The notes beneath the pieces were generated by a model. The model did no database searches and was not told the origin of the DNA. It saw nothing but the letters and a program-made list of their open reading frames with translations. This document shows positions 1 through 8,828 of a stretch of DNA of 14,615 nucleotides, piece after piece. Within the stretch, counting starts at the first letter, position 1. Each line of letters starts with the position of its first letter. The DNA comes from Bremia lactucae (taxonomy: Eukaryota; Oomycota; Peronosporomycetes; Peronosporales; Peronosporaceae). The translations under genes were made by a program, and so were the position numbers. The stretch is from NCBI RefSeq assembly GCF_004359215.1, contig NC_090610.1, positions 10,039,481 through 10,054,095 on the forward strand, read 5' to 3'.

Positions 1-59
1 AGCTCGGGCTTGCGCTGCAGAGTGATTGGCGACTCCTCTTTTGCCATGCAGTGTTTATC

Positions 60-131
60 ACCCCCCGTGCGGGTCAAACCCACGACCACTAGCTTAAAAG
101 ACCCGCGCTCAATCAACTGAGCGAGACGGGT
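60..131 (-). repeat. Degenerate tRNA-Lys(UUU)-like sequence, likely tRNA-derived SINE head or tRNA pseudogene
   Basis: On the minus strand this 72-nt stretch folds as a tRNA. It has a 7-nt acceptor arm (ACCCGTC with GGGGGGT, one G-G clash), a perfect 4-bp D stem (GCTC/GAGC), an anticodon loop CTTTTAA reading UUU, a 5-nt variable loop and a T arm. The B-box-like part reads GGTTTGACCC. Several tRNA hallmarks are eroded: the D loop lacks the GG pair, the T loop has T where C56 belongs, and the anticodon and T stems each carry a mismatch. No T-run terminator follows. The decay favours a SINE head or pseudogene over a working tRNA gene. tRNA-derived SINEs are known in Phytophthora; membership of a named family cannot be shown here. 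Confidence 0.6.
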
Positions 132-143
132 TTCGGCCGGTGA

Positions 144-243
144 NNNNNNNNNNNNNNNNNNNNNNNNNNNNNNNNNNNNNNNNNNNNNNNNNNNNNNNNN
201 NNNNNNNNNNNNNNNNNNNNNNNNNNNNNNNNNNNNNNNNNNN
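144..243. other. Assembly gap (100 N)
   Basis: Exactly 100 undetermined bases, the usual placeholder for a scaffold gap of unknown size. It cuts off the LTR fragment that follows, so an unknown amount of retroelement sequence may be missing. Confidence 0.98.
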
Positions 244-332
244 AGCAGCTCCAAACATTATCTACCTTTCAGATAATATATTAATTAACAACCTTTAAGT
301 GTTAATTTCATGTAACGATACACCCCGTTACA
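244..332 (-). mobile_element. LTR fragment, Ty3/Gypsy-like, minus orientation, cut by the gap
   Basis: Read on the minus strand this begins TGTAACGGGGTGTATCG and continues into the gap. Positions 255-332 match 13351-13428 with about four differences by eye, and the final 40 or so bases are identical. The same start sequence opens the complete plus-strand LTR at 13796. No polypurine tract lies on the outer (right) side, so this is the outer edge of an element lying to the left, or a solo LTR, and not a 3' LTR of an element spanning the genes. Confidence 0.8.
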
Positions 333-1167
333 CGCACGAGGTTAGAGATTGTAGTTGGTCGCGTTCTTTTGCGTATTATTACGGAATGTATGGTCGTGTT
401 TTTTCTCTCTCGCTGTCGGAATGGTGTAGTGTTTGCGTAATATTTGTGCAGTGGAATTGAGAGTCATGTAGTGGTGCAATAAAATTGAGTGACTTTGACT
501 AGTCAATTAGTGGGTGAGTGCTCATTAGCGCAAGTTGTCATTAACAGCTCCCTATTTTTTTATTTATGAATTTTATAGTATATTTTTTATATTCCCTGAA
601 AATAATAAATCATTTAAAAAATGTTGTGGGAATAGATAGCAATTTCAGTTGTGGGGATATCAATACCCTAATTTTATTCTTCTGTGTGTAACGACAATAC
701 GGTGTTTTTCTTTCAAAAAGGAAATTATGTTTTGGACTTTTCAAGGATCATTGCATAATTCTTTGATTCTGTCAATTATGCGTCGGATTGTAATGAACAT
801 TACAGGAGCGTTTATACGATTTCGTGATTTTGTTTTTATTACCTAGGAACAATTTAATCGCGTGTAGCATTGTTGCACACCATAGAGTACCAAATTATAA
901 GAAGGAGATTATCAATTCTCATTTTGGTATGACGACCATGACGACGCAGGTATTTGGTGTAAACAGCACTTGATTGTGACAGTGTGCCAAATGACATTTT
1001 GTACTGCCTTTTTTTGCCGGCTTTGATGTCATAATCGCTTCATCTGAACAATTCATATAATCTCCATTTTCTTCCTCAATGCAAACACTACTGCTACTTC
1101 TAACAACCCAAATAGTTATATCTTTCAAGCCTTATCGGCCATATCCACTAGATCCATTTTCTTCAGG
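333..1167. other. Intergenic, no recognisable gene
   Basis: A/T-rich sequence downstream of the gene ending at 1168. It contains a perfect 12-bp palindrome TTGACTAGTCAA at 495-506 and short open frames on both strands without recognisable domains. The longest minus-strand frame (919-1128) has no ATG start and is preceded by an in-frame stop, so it is not called. Confidence 0.6.
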
Positions 1168-1989
1168 CTACAATTCGTACTCTTTCGGGTCAGACAAAAT
1201 GCTGCTACGTCGTATGTTCTCCACTTGAGCCGACGAGAAAAAGAGCGGCATTTTCGCTTTAAGTGACGGGCGAATCTCGTTCTCGTGTAAATCATCGAGC
1301 TCCGACGGCCTTAGCTCTGGTTGAAATGTCGTGTCGGCATCACTGCCACCGAAAAAGAGAAAGGAGACGTGTTCAGGTTCCAACCTCACCTTGTCACTAG
1401 AGCTCGTAGTGAGTAGTTCAGATGGGTCCGTAGGTGACTGCTTGGCTTTGGACAATAGCGGATTGGCTTTCTTTGTGATCTTGGACATCACGGCCTTGAC
1501 TTTCTTGGTAGGAGGCTCTTTTAAGCATGCTGGTGAAGTCACTGTTAGCCCATTCTTTTCAAAGGGGCTAACCTCAAACTCTGCCTCAGCCGCAGCAAGA
1601 TTTTCCTGGATAGGAGCTCTTTCAGGGGACACCATCGCCACTACCTCAAATGGCGCTTCAGGCAGCGAGTGGCGTTGAGAATGTGACCAGCGCGACAAGC
1701 GGGATGTGCGACGTTGTGACGATTCGCTTTCCTCTGGTACCATGGCACAAGTTGAGCCACCGCAGCTGCGTCGAAAAAATCCACCAATGGCGCGCACAAG
1801 GCCCCGATGTTTGGGTTTGCTTGCGGGCTTGACGCCCGCAGTCGGGACCATTGCAGCAATAGCTGGTTGCTGCTTTCCGCTATCCGATGCGATCTCGGGA
1901 GTTGGCTCCGGGGCCGACGTCGGCACCGGTGGGGGTGGCGCCCGCATTCGTCGAGGTGCTGGTAGGATTGGGGAGTCAGTAGTAGACAT
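1168..1989 (-). CDS. Hypothetical proline/serine-rich protein, 273 aa
   Basis: I do not recognise this protein. It is an intronless ATG-to-TAG frame of 273 residues. Residues 1-35 are rich in Pro and Ala with a run of four prolines (APPPPVP). Around residues 58-75 is a basic, partly hydrophobic stretch (KPKHRGLVRAIGGFFRRSCGG) that could be an amphipathic membrane or protein contact site. Residues 90-110 are Ser/Arg rich. Residues 155-185 are lysine-rich (EPPTKKVKAVMSKITKK), resembling a nuclear localisation signal. The acidic C-terminal part ends in a short tail. No signal peptide, RxLR motif or membrane helix is seen, and most of the chain looks disordered. An initiator-like motif lies 35-41 bases upstream of the ATG, which supports the start and a real transcript. 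The reverse strand is also open in parts, but only this frame has an ATG, a promoter motif and full length. Confidence 0.7.
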   Translation of the reverse strand: MSTTDSPILPAPRRMRAPPPPVPTSAPEPTPEIASDSGKQQPAIAAMVPTAGVKPASKPKHRGLVRAIGGFFRRSCGGSTCAMVPEESESSQRRTSRLSRWSHSQRHSLPEAPFEVVAMVSPERAPIQENLAAAEAEFEVSPFEKNGLTVTSPACLKEPPTKKVKAVMSKITKKANPLLSKAKQSPTDPSELLTTSSSDKVRLEPEHVSFLFFGGSDADTTFQPELRPSELDDLHENEIRPSLKAKMPLFFSSAQVENIRRSSILSDPKEYEL

Positions 1990-2925
1990 GCGGGAAAGTG
2001 CGTGGCTTTCCTAGCAAACTCGAAGAATGAGAGCTATAGGGTCGTCGTGATGCCTTCCCCACTTTTTGTTCGCAGTTAGGTGCAGAATTATGCTGACGGT
2101 GGAGTGGAATGGGAGAGAGGTTTATATTTAGTAGATATGTGCTCTGTTTCAGATTGAAAAATGCGAGTAATAACGATAATTGTACTTTTGTAGCAGCAGA
2201 TGGACAATGCTTGAAACCGGCTGGCTCTAGGGCCGTGATTCATCGCCTTAAAAATCAGGGTTTAGACCTTTTCCACGAGGTGCCGAACAGAAAGCAATAC
2301 AAGCAACCGTAGGCTGTGACGCATTTAGCAGTACACGTAAAATTAACTTTGATGATGTCATGCAGCAGTCAAGTGCTTCATTATCAGGGTTCAAGATAGC
2401 CCCGTAGAGTCGTGGTAGACGCGTGCACACGACGTCTCCATTCATGGGTAATGACAACATGAGCTTATTATTCCTTAAATTATGAGTGCGACGCTTTCAT
2501 TTGCACCTTGCTGCCACCACAAACATAAATGCAAGGTGTGCTTCGCGCCAGGCTTTAGCTATCATCAATTCGATTTCACAGAGAATCATAAGGAGCATAA
2601 GTTGAAAAATCACGGAAAACGAAATTCTGAGCTAGAAACGATACAGGAGCAGATAAAATTCAGTTTTTATCGAATATGTTCTGCATGTGATTCTGACCAA
2701 TCACCATCATCATTTCCAATAATCTACTTCCGATTGTCCTTTCGGAAGTAAATTTTATTGCTTTCATGCAAATGAATTTATGAACATAAAGATGAAGTAA
2801 ACGCTCTGCAAGATGGCGCCTCCACAAAGTTGCACATAAGCAACATAACAGGATCTGCGCATGTTGCCCCAATACTCAATTCATTCACTAGGTGTCAAGT
2901 CAGTTTCAAGTGCTTGTTTACCTTC
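1990..2925. other. Intergenic, promoter of the 273-aa gene and otherwise unassigned
   Basis: The first 50 bases hold the likely start site of the minus-strand gene. The rest has several 60-90-codon frames on both strands, for example an ATG-initiated plus frame at 2482-2751 with clustered His/Cys. None shows a recognisable domain, promoter motif or paired metal-binding pattern. A short inverted repeat (GCACCTTGC at 2502-2510 with GCAAGGTGTGC at 2531-2541) is present. I see no gene here. Confidence 0.5.
2024..2030 (-). promoter_or_regulatory. Oomycete initiator-like motif upstream of the 273-aa gene
   Basis: The minus strand reads CTCTCATTCTTCGAGTTT here. Its core TCATTCT fits the oomycete initiator TCATTYY, and the T-rich tail resembles the usual continuation (CAWTTT) with small differences. 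It lies 35 bases before the ATG at 1989, a typical oomycete 5'UTR length. The assignment rests on motif and spacing only. Confidence 0.5.
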
Positions 2926-4229
2926 CTACTGAAAGAGCTCTGGCGTCTGTTCTTCTACATATAGCAACGTCGAGTTCACCTTCTTTTCCCATCCATCCAA
3001 GCGAGTCACAAGCTTCTGCAGTTGCGAGTTGTCGAGCACCCGTGGCTGCACCCACGTAACCCGTACAATGCCGTCCACTTCATCAATCGATCCTTTGATG
3101 AGCTTGCATGAAAGGGCACGCATCACGAGCCACTCAACTTGCTCCAGTGGAAGGCGTGTGGTCTCTGCAATTTCATAAAATGGAATGTTGCGTTCGTGCG
3201 ACGGACGCTGAAAAACCAGCACCATTAAGGCCAAGAGAGCCACTTTTTCTTTCATATATGCCTGTTTGCTCACGAGCGCCGGTTGGGCCTCAAACTCCGT
3301 GCTGTTTTGCCCCACAATCTCATTAAATCGATCGATATTGCCTTTATTAAACGCATGCAACAAGTCCGAGAGCCATTGTTTGTCCGTGCCTTCTAACGCA
3401 CGCAGGATTGGAGTTGCCAACTACAAAGCCGATACCACCAAATGTTAGTACATTCACATAATTACAATTTGTAGCCTTGATACTACGACCGCACCACTTC
3501 ACCAAAGTTAAAGACGCCATCCCCTGTGAGGGCAGCAATACTAATATTCACAGCCAGATCAAACCGCTCGTCTGGACGCATCTCGTCGTATTGCGTGTAG
3601 GCTAGAAACATGAGCGCGTTCTTGTAAAATTTATGCGCAGGCCCCACCGCAGTGTAGTAGTCGCACGCTACACGGTAATATGCTGCATGAACCACAGGCT
3701 CCGCTCCCACAAGAGCCTCGATAATCTGCTTGTCATCATCCACTGTAGCCTTGACTTCAGGTAAAAACGCCGCGCCACGACGGAATTTGAGTTGGGCAAT
3801 GTGCATCTTGCATAGAAGCACGGCCTCCTGCGCCGTCTTAGTGCTCAATTGGCCCAGTAGCTGCTCCATAAACTCTTGCGCTTTAGCAGCATCTGCAAAT
3901 TGGGCGCTGATCTCCGTGCAGATAATAACGAGACGAATGGGGTTGATTTTTTCCTGAATTGGACGAACAAATTCTTGATACAACGCATTGAGATTCAGTG
4001 GGTACTTGTGGCACACTGGGTCGCGGACAAACGCCTCGAGTTCCCCGGTCAGCTCATGGTACAGTCTGTTTGAAAGTAGATAGAGAAGCATGCAGCAAAT
4101 TTTACTTGGCACACAAGTTTAAAAGAGGACTTTATGAACCTACTTGCGAACGTGTAGATCCTGCAGCGACTGGTAACGCTGAGCAATGTCTGGGTACGCG
4201 GCTTGCTCCCTTGCGATAAAGTCCGTCAT
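2926..4229 (-). CDS. RPN9: 26S proteasome regulatory particle non-ATPase subunit Rpn9 (PSMD13)
   Basis: Rpn9 is a PCI-domain lid subunit of the 19S regulatory particle of the proteasome, needed for lid assembly. The gene has three exons on the minus strand: 4229-4144, 4065-3495 and 3420-2926. The introns (4066-4143, 78 nt, GTAGGT...AACAG; 3421-3494, 74 nt, GTGCGG...TTGTAG) are GT-AG. The spliced frame is exactly 384 codons, giving 383 residues; human PSMD13 has 376. Each junction restores family consensus: exon 1 to 2 gives RKLYHELT (human KKLWHQLT), and exon 2 to 3 gives GVFNFGEVLATPIL (human GVFNFGELLMHPVL). The N-terminal two-thirds are helical repeats. The PCI winged helix is at about residues 300-348, including KGSIDEVD and TWVQPRVL, followed by a C-terminal helix. 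The start is the first ATG of exon 1 (MTDFIAREQ). Without splicing only fragments are open. The gene lies 147 bp downstream of the HTH gene on the same strand. Nothing suggests inactivation. Confidence 0.96.
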
Positions 4230-4264
4230 GATCGTTTGGATCCTCGGGGGCAGATGTGAATGTA

Positions 4265-4276
4265 TTATATATAAAA
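4265..4276 (-). promoter_or_regulatory. A/T-rich TATA-like stretch upstream of Rpn9
   Basis: The minus strand reads TTTTATATATAATAC about 36-47 bases before the Rpn9 ATG, followed by ACATTCACATC, a loose initiator-like run. The whole 147-bp gap to the HTH gene stop must hold the terminator of one gene and the promoter of the next. TATA boxes are not typical of oomycete promoters, so this is a weak call. Confidence 0.25.
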
Positions 4277-4376
4277 GGTAGAGAAATGCCATTGTACAGT
4301 TTGAAACATTTCCGCTAAATTACATATAAGCAAGTTACTAGGCACTACCATATCACATGATCCGACCTGCATCGCG

Positions 4377-6056
4377 TCATACTACCATCACTGCATCACT
4401 GTCTCCTTCAGACCGCACGCGAGGATCAACACTCACCATTTCCTTTGTTGCCGCATCTGGAAGCATCACATTGCTTGTTTTTGACCGCATTAAATTGGGT
4501 CTTCTCGTCTCGGCAATGCAACTGTTGGTTGTGAGACTGGATGAAGCGAGAAGATGCGTCATGGCGGCCGCTGCCATTGCCACACGATTTGGAGACTCGG
4601 CCAGCGACGGCCGAGGGGAGACTCGCGACGTTAAAACGTCTAATTTAGGCTGCCCTACATGTTGCGGCTGCGGCATTGCTTTTGCTGGTGTTGAAGGCAC
4701 ATGCACGACCGGCCAATGCAAAGGCCAATCATCAATAATATGACGAATGGACTGTTCGTTACGCGTTTGAAAGCGCGTCAACAGCTTTCGAGCCGAGTCC
4801 ATGGAAAGGTCCGGCAGTTTCCGGAGTGCAGCAGCTTCTACGAGTCGCATGAGCTCTGCAAAGGTCATGAGAACTCCCAATTCTGCACGAGCGACGACAA
4901 CGCGCATGATTCCAGCCTCGTCACTTGGGTGGAAATATTCAATAATTCCTTTCTCCTGGACGCTCTGAGCACGTTTCTTAACGCGTCGATGCAGTGCTGC
5001 AAAATGCACGCCGTAGAGCTTGGCCGCGGCTCGCAGACTCAAACCTTGCAGCTCGACGGCTGCAATGGCCTTTTCCCACGTCTCGGTCGGCACTGTGTGG
5101 CTCAACTTGTAGCCACGATTTTCGCTCAAAGACGAAGCATCCACGTCTTGCATTGTGTCCACACTACTCTCGTAATTGCTCACTCCGCTTTGACTCGGGC
5201 GCGGGTGCGACGCGCCAAGGTCGGACGCTTCACCAAGTCGACTGGGCGTCTGATTTGTGGATGTTCCGTTCTCACTACCGCTACTCACTTGTTTTGGTTG
5301 CCTCTCTTCGTATATCGCTGCGGCATCAGAACTTGACCAAACAGCCGATCGTCGACGATCATCTACAAGCATCGCTCGTCGCTGGTGTTGGTGGTGATGA
5401 CGTTGATCGCGCTGATTAACGCTGTGTCGCATCTGTCCGTGGCGCTTCGGGCCAATGCCAGAAGGCGCACGGCGGCCTGAAGGGGTCATATGATACACAA
5501 CTTTGCGAGTCAAATCGGAAGGGATGGAGCGAACGCCGTCATCGCTCGGTCCTCGCTCCTTCTCATCGTCACTGGCATTGCCGCTGCTTGGACTACTGTC
5601 CCTAGTCGGAACCATATTAGCTCCAAAAGTGTTGTTTTGTTCCCCATTCGTATTGTTATAGCCGCTACTTGTACAAATCCGTGCAGTCGCACCTTGATTG
5701 TCGTTAGCGACAATCGCGGACCGAAGCGGTACCGTGTCCTGACGATCCAGCACGACCGCCACCTTATCCCTGCAAAAGCTGGTTGCTCCATTATACACAA
5801 AACTATGATATTGCATAAAGCCGTACACGCGCTTAAAGTCAAGCACCCAGCGCGATTGTGGAAAGTCGGGTGGTAGTCTCACCGTGCCCCCCTGACTAGC
5901 CACGTCACGCACAGTTAGCCGCACATCATCGGACGTTATTCGCCTGTGGCGATGGAGCTGTTCATTTAATATTAACACGACCTTCTTTTCGTCTTCTTCG
6001 CTAAGAAAGCGGCGCACGGCCGCCGTAGGTGAAAGTTTTGAACGCTCGACGTTCAT
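4377..6056 (-). CDS. HTH DNA-binding protein with CENP-B/Tc5-like and pipsqueak-type domains, 559 aa
   Basis: A probable nuclear DNA-binding protein, intronless, with an ATG at 6056 and an initiator-like motif 26-32 bases upstream. Residues about 15-85 resemble the second half of a CENP-B/Tc5-type DNA-binding domain: ITSDDVRLTVRD followed by LPPDFPQSRWVLDFKRVYGF, matching the P-x-x-W-x-x-x-F-x-x-x-x-G-F signature of Tigger/pogo transposases. Residues about 325-365 form a pipsqueak-type helix-turn-helix (WEKAIAAVELQGLSLRAAAK then LYGVHFAALHRRVK). Residues 375-445 look like a second Tc5-like helical segment ending DSARKLLTRFQTRN. A 240-residue linker rich in Ser, Asn, Gln, Arg and His (HHHQHQRR near 220-227) joins them, and the C-terminus is low complexity. 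No DDE catalytic domain is seen, so this is more likely a domesticated regulator than an active transposase. The domain assignment is by motif only; targets are unknown. Confidence 0.85.
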   Translation of the reverse strand: MNVERSKLSPTAAVRRFLSEEDEKKVVLILNEQLHRHRRITSDDVRLTVRDVASQGGTVRLPPDFPQSRWVLDFKRVYGFMQYHSFVYNGATSFCRDKVAVVLDRQDTVPLRSAIVANDNQGATARICTSSGYNNTNGEQNNTFGANMVPTRDSSPSSGNASDDEKERGPSDDGVRSIPSDLTRKVVYHMTPSGRRAPSGIGPKRHGQMRHSVNQRDQRHHHQHQRRAMLVDDRRRSAVWSSSDAAAIYEERQPKQVSSGSENGTSTNQTPSRLGEASDLGASHPRPSQSGVSNYESSVDTMQDVDASSLSENRGYKLSHTVPTETWEKAIAAVELQGLSLRAAAKLYGVHFAALHRRVKKRAQSVQEKGIIEYFHPSDEAGIMRVVVARAELGVLMTFAELMRLVEAAALRKLPDLSMDSARKLLTRFQTRNEQSIRHIIDDWPLHWPVVHVPSTPAKAMPQPQHVGQPKLDVLTSRVSPRPSLAESPNRVAMAAAAMTHLLASSSLTTNSCIAETRRPNLMRSKTSNVMLPDAATKEMVSVDPRVRSEGDSDAVMVV

Positions 6057-7154
6057 GTGGAAGAGGGACGCACGCTGTCACGAAATGAACATGTTTTAAT
6101 TTGGTCGGATTGTTTTCGACGTTTTGCATGTTTATGGGTTTCTTAATACCTTGAATTAAGTATGGAATTGTTGAAAGGCTCTGAGATCATTCTCAATATA
6201 AAAGTAAGTATATCTCGAATTCGGCTCGGTTCGTTGCAATGCTAAAATTATTGTCGGCGGGCCGTGCAATTTTAGCTTTGTAAGACTGTTTTAGCTGATA
6301 CCATTAATTAATGGCAGCGCGCTGAATAAACTACGGTACAGGATGTCGACCGCAAATCTGAGCTCATACTGTAAATATATGGCTCACATAGAGCATGTGA
6401 TAAAATCGTTTTAGCCGTTCGGTAATGATATTACGTCCGCCGACCCAATTCTACCGCAGAATTAGCTTATATAAGACTTGGGCGACAGAACCTCTTCTAT
6501 ACTATCTTCTCTTTGATCAGCTATAAGATTGCTGGTGGCCGACGAGTACATTACGTGGGCAAAAAGCAGCTAAAATCGCAGCATGCGTTTGTTGCGCTGC
6601 ATGGTCAAAACAAAAGCTGCAAGATGGATAAATAAAATAAACTAGCAGAAAATTGTTCTTCAACATCCTTCATTTGAGCCTTATAAATAATTCCTGTGCA
6701 AAAGGATGCAGGTCCGCAAGAGAGTGAATGGCGCGCTGGCAAGTCGGGCGGGAGATCTATAACTTCAAGTTGCGCAAGAACATTAATAGTTTAACTAGTT
6801 TCTTATAGTTAGCTATCATCCGTCTTATTCCTATCCGCAGAATTGTTGTATAATTTTTATCAAAGGAAAGATTTACACGCTACTAAGCTGAGCATGCCAT
6901 TTACGTCTCCATTATTAGCTCACGAGTGTTAGCGTTTGAACCACGTTTCAGGTCTCTCCATTTCGCTTTTTTATGATCATCTTACAGATGTCGCATGTCT
7001 AAAGTCGGTTTTCTCGAAGGTTAACAAGCTCGTCCTACCGGGAGATTATGCGCAAGGATCCGCCCGCCTGTCGGCCGCGGTTAAGTAGCAGGCCTTACGT
7101 GTGCTCGTAGGTACAGCTTTTCTGGCTCCTACGTATAACTTGCAGCTGTATCGA
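6057..7154. other. Gene-free A/T-rich region
   Basis: Apart from the HTH gene promoter at its left edge, no coding frame stands out. It contains a perfect 14-bp palindrome CCATTAATTAATGG at 6301-6314 and a TATA-like run (CTTATATAAGAC) near 6466 followed by a pyrimidine-rich stretch. The latter could be the relic of an LTR promoter, but no matching partner copy or terminal repeat is found in the window. Confidence 0.5.
6082..6088 (-). promoter_or_regulatory. Oomycete initiator-like motif upstream of the HTH gene
   Basis: The minus strand reads GTTCATTTCGTGACA, whose core TCATTTC is an exact fit to TCATTYY. It lies 26-32 bases before the ATG at 6056, supporting that start and a very short leader. 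Confidence 0.55.
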
Positions 7155-7498
7155 AGAGAAAGTCAAGGTTAAATTTGGTGGGTCCACTGAAATGCTCGAT
7201 TTTATGCAGCTTGACAGTTCCGTACAAATACAAGAAGTGATATCCGCATTCGAGCTCGCTTGACAAGCCTAAAAGCCAAACATATACTGAATTACAATGA
7301 AATTGTAAAAGGGCTTGGAGTGTCGTGCAGCGGGGGTTCTACTCTGCAAGCCGCAAGAAAAGCGAGAAAGACGTCGCTGAAGTTGCCATGTCCCCTGCTG
7401 ATATTTGTTACTTTAACTGAAAGCGGGAAAAGCAGTTGCATCCTGATTTTAACAACTTATTAAGGGAGGCATGCTGTCCGAATGGCGGCGCACAGTAA
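7155..7498 (+). pseudogene. Unrecognised degenerate coding remnant
   Basis: Two adjacent plus-strand stretches have protein-like composition but cannot be read as one frame. One runs from about 7155 and includes KVKFGGSTEMLDFMQLDSS and VQIQEVISAFELA, ending at a TGA near 7261. The other includes FYSASRKKSEKDVAEVAMS and then, after an in-frame TGA, KREKQLHPDFNNLLREACC, ending at the TAA at 7496-7498. The amphipathic, charged character suggests a decayed gene or transposon protein. I could not assign a family. A competing plus frame from 7260 lacks these features. Confidence 0.25.
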
Positions 7499-7559
7499 AC
7501 GCGTGAGAGTCAAAAACAATGTTATATAGATGTTAAGACTCAATATTTCTCTTCTATTG

Positions 7560-7790
7560 TTATCCTTGCTTGACTTGTGCGACAAAAAAACGAATTCCAA
7601 AAATTACAATTGTCATACTAGCCACCACGTATCCAAAGCTTCTAGAACGATGAAGTACTGCCGCGATGAAGGTAGGCTGCTCCGGGTACCGAGGTAGTCT
7701 AACACCGCCCAAAGAATTTAAAAGATCTTCTGATTCTTCTTTTCCGTGGGATTTGTTTCGCTGGCTAAGCCAGATGGATCGAACCTCGAC
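7560..7790 (-). pseudogene. Unassigned open frame with one predicted membrane helix
   Basis: The minus strand is open for 76 codons between stops at 7791-7793 and 7560-7562, with no ATG near its start. It begins VEVRSIWLSQRNKSHGKEES, continues through RLPRYPEQPTFIAAV and contains a hydrophobic segment FGYVVASMTIVIFGIRFFVA close to its C-terminus, like a single membrane anchor. Just upstream, another minus frame reads GPEYFGHIGSCNFLIAFNS, also protein-like but out of frame. This may be the last exon of a broken membrane protein gene. The family is unknown. Confidence 0.25.
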
Positions 7791-7968
7791 TTATAATGTA
7801 TCAATGACCCGTTGAGAAATTCGGAATTGAACGCAATGAGAAAGTTGCACGAGCCTATGTGGCCAAAATATTCCGGTCCGGCTACCACGGACTGTCTGCC
7901 AGGTCAATGAAAAGAAGGATGGATTTGTTTGCTCTCATTTAGTTACACGAAACTATCAGACAGGGTAT

Positions 7969-8337
7969 TTAGCAGTTAATGAAGTGATGTAACGAGTGTC
8001 CTTCACATAAAAAATATATCCTATCAGCAAAATAACATGTATTATTTCTATGGGACGAAATAATATTTAGAAGTTCAACATTATTATATTTTATTAGTTT
8101 TGACTTAATAGTTCCAAAATGACAAAATTCGGTAATATTGACGCAATTAGACATTAGACGCCTCTCATCGCAGGTCACAGCAATGCTGTTGAACTGATAC
8201 CCAGAAAACATCGATCGATTCGCAACAGCCTGGAGGACGATATGGGACGTTGCAGGGACCGTCATCATCACAATTCTCTGGCTACACCGCGTGGATAGCG
8301 TATTTAACAATGAAATATCCCGATGCAAGCCAGTGAA
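7969..8337 (-). other. Unassigned minus-strand open frame, no ATG near its start
   Basis: About 120 codons are open on the minus strand, following an in-frame TAG. The first half (LHRDISLLNTLSTRCSQRIV and QAVANRSMFSGYQFNSIAV) looks protein-like with leucine-rich character. The second half is A/T driven and rich in Asn, Ile and Cys, typical of chance frames. No domain is recognised. It could be an eroded fragment; a real intact gene is unlikely. Confidence 0.15.
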
Positions 8338-8828
8338 GCCCTAGTTTGGAGAAGGATTCAGCTTAAACTGCGGGCCCTCATCAAACGTCTCCATTGCAGG
8401 GCAGACGCGTCCGTCCGTGGCGCCCAACCTTCTGCATGTTACGACATGTTTATATCAGAACCGAGAGGGTAGCCCGGCTTTCAAACCCAGGCTGCCAGCC
8501 GTGGGCAATGCCTGGACCCTCCAGCGTTGCTAGTGTGGTTAACTACCTACTGGAGATCTTGCATTAACCAGTAAAACAACAATCTGTGCTCTCGCAATAA
8601 GATGTTAGTTTTAGTGATTGGTTGATTTAAGTTTAAATCAATATCACCAATCGTTACAAGACACGGCTAGGTGTCACGCAAGATGGCGCATGGCATAGTT
8701 AGTCATTAGCATATTCAAGCAAGTAAATTGAATGTCGTTATAAAGAACTTAATATATTAATACGCTTTATTTTTTCCGTATTTTAAAGCCTTAAAAATAA
8801 CTTTTAGTTTCTAAAACTTCTTAGCAAC
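8338..8828. other. Gene-free region with a foldback sequence
   Basis: No coding frame is supported. It contains an imperfect palindrome at 8616-8652: TGATTTAA/TTAAATCA arms around a 2-nt centre, extended by GATTGGT/ACCAATC with a 5-nt bulge. A smaller stem GACAC/GTGTC at 8660-8675 follows. The right part (8757-8820) is T-rich, meaning A-rich on the strand of the LINE remnant. Confidence 0.5.

Noticed and set aside
919..1128. 69-residue Cys/His-containing minus frame as a zinc-finger gene
   Set aside because: It has no ATG, is directly preceded by a stop, and the Cys and His residues do not fit a known finger pattern.
1331..2014. Plus-strand frames opposite the 273-residue gene
   Set aside because: They overlap each other and are complementary to the better supported minus frame with its initiator motif.
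3483..4112. Separate unspliced 209-residue gene on the minus strand
   Set aside because: It is exon 2 of Rpn9 read through into both introns. Its apparent start codon is GTG inside intron 1, and both ends are corrected by GT-AG splicing.
4701..5876. Several 130-210-codon plus-strand frames opposite the HTH gene
   Set aside because: They are shadows of the minus-strand coding sequence, with no domain and no promoter motif. The minus frame is longer and has recognisable HTH motifs.
6150..6560. Copia-like LTR with TATA-like CTTATATAAGAC and TGGTGGCCGAC as primer site
   Set aside because: No paired terminal sequence, no second copy and no gag or pol nearby. The resemblance is only general.
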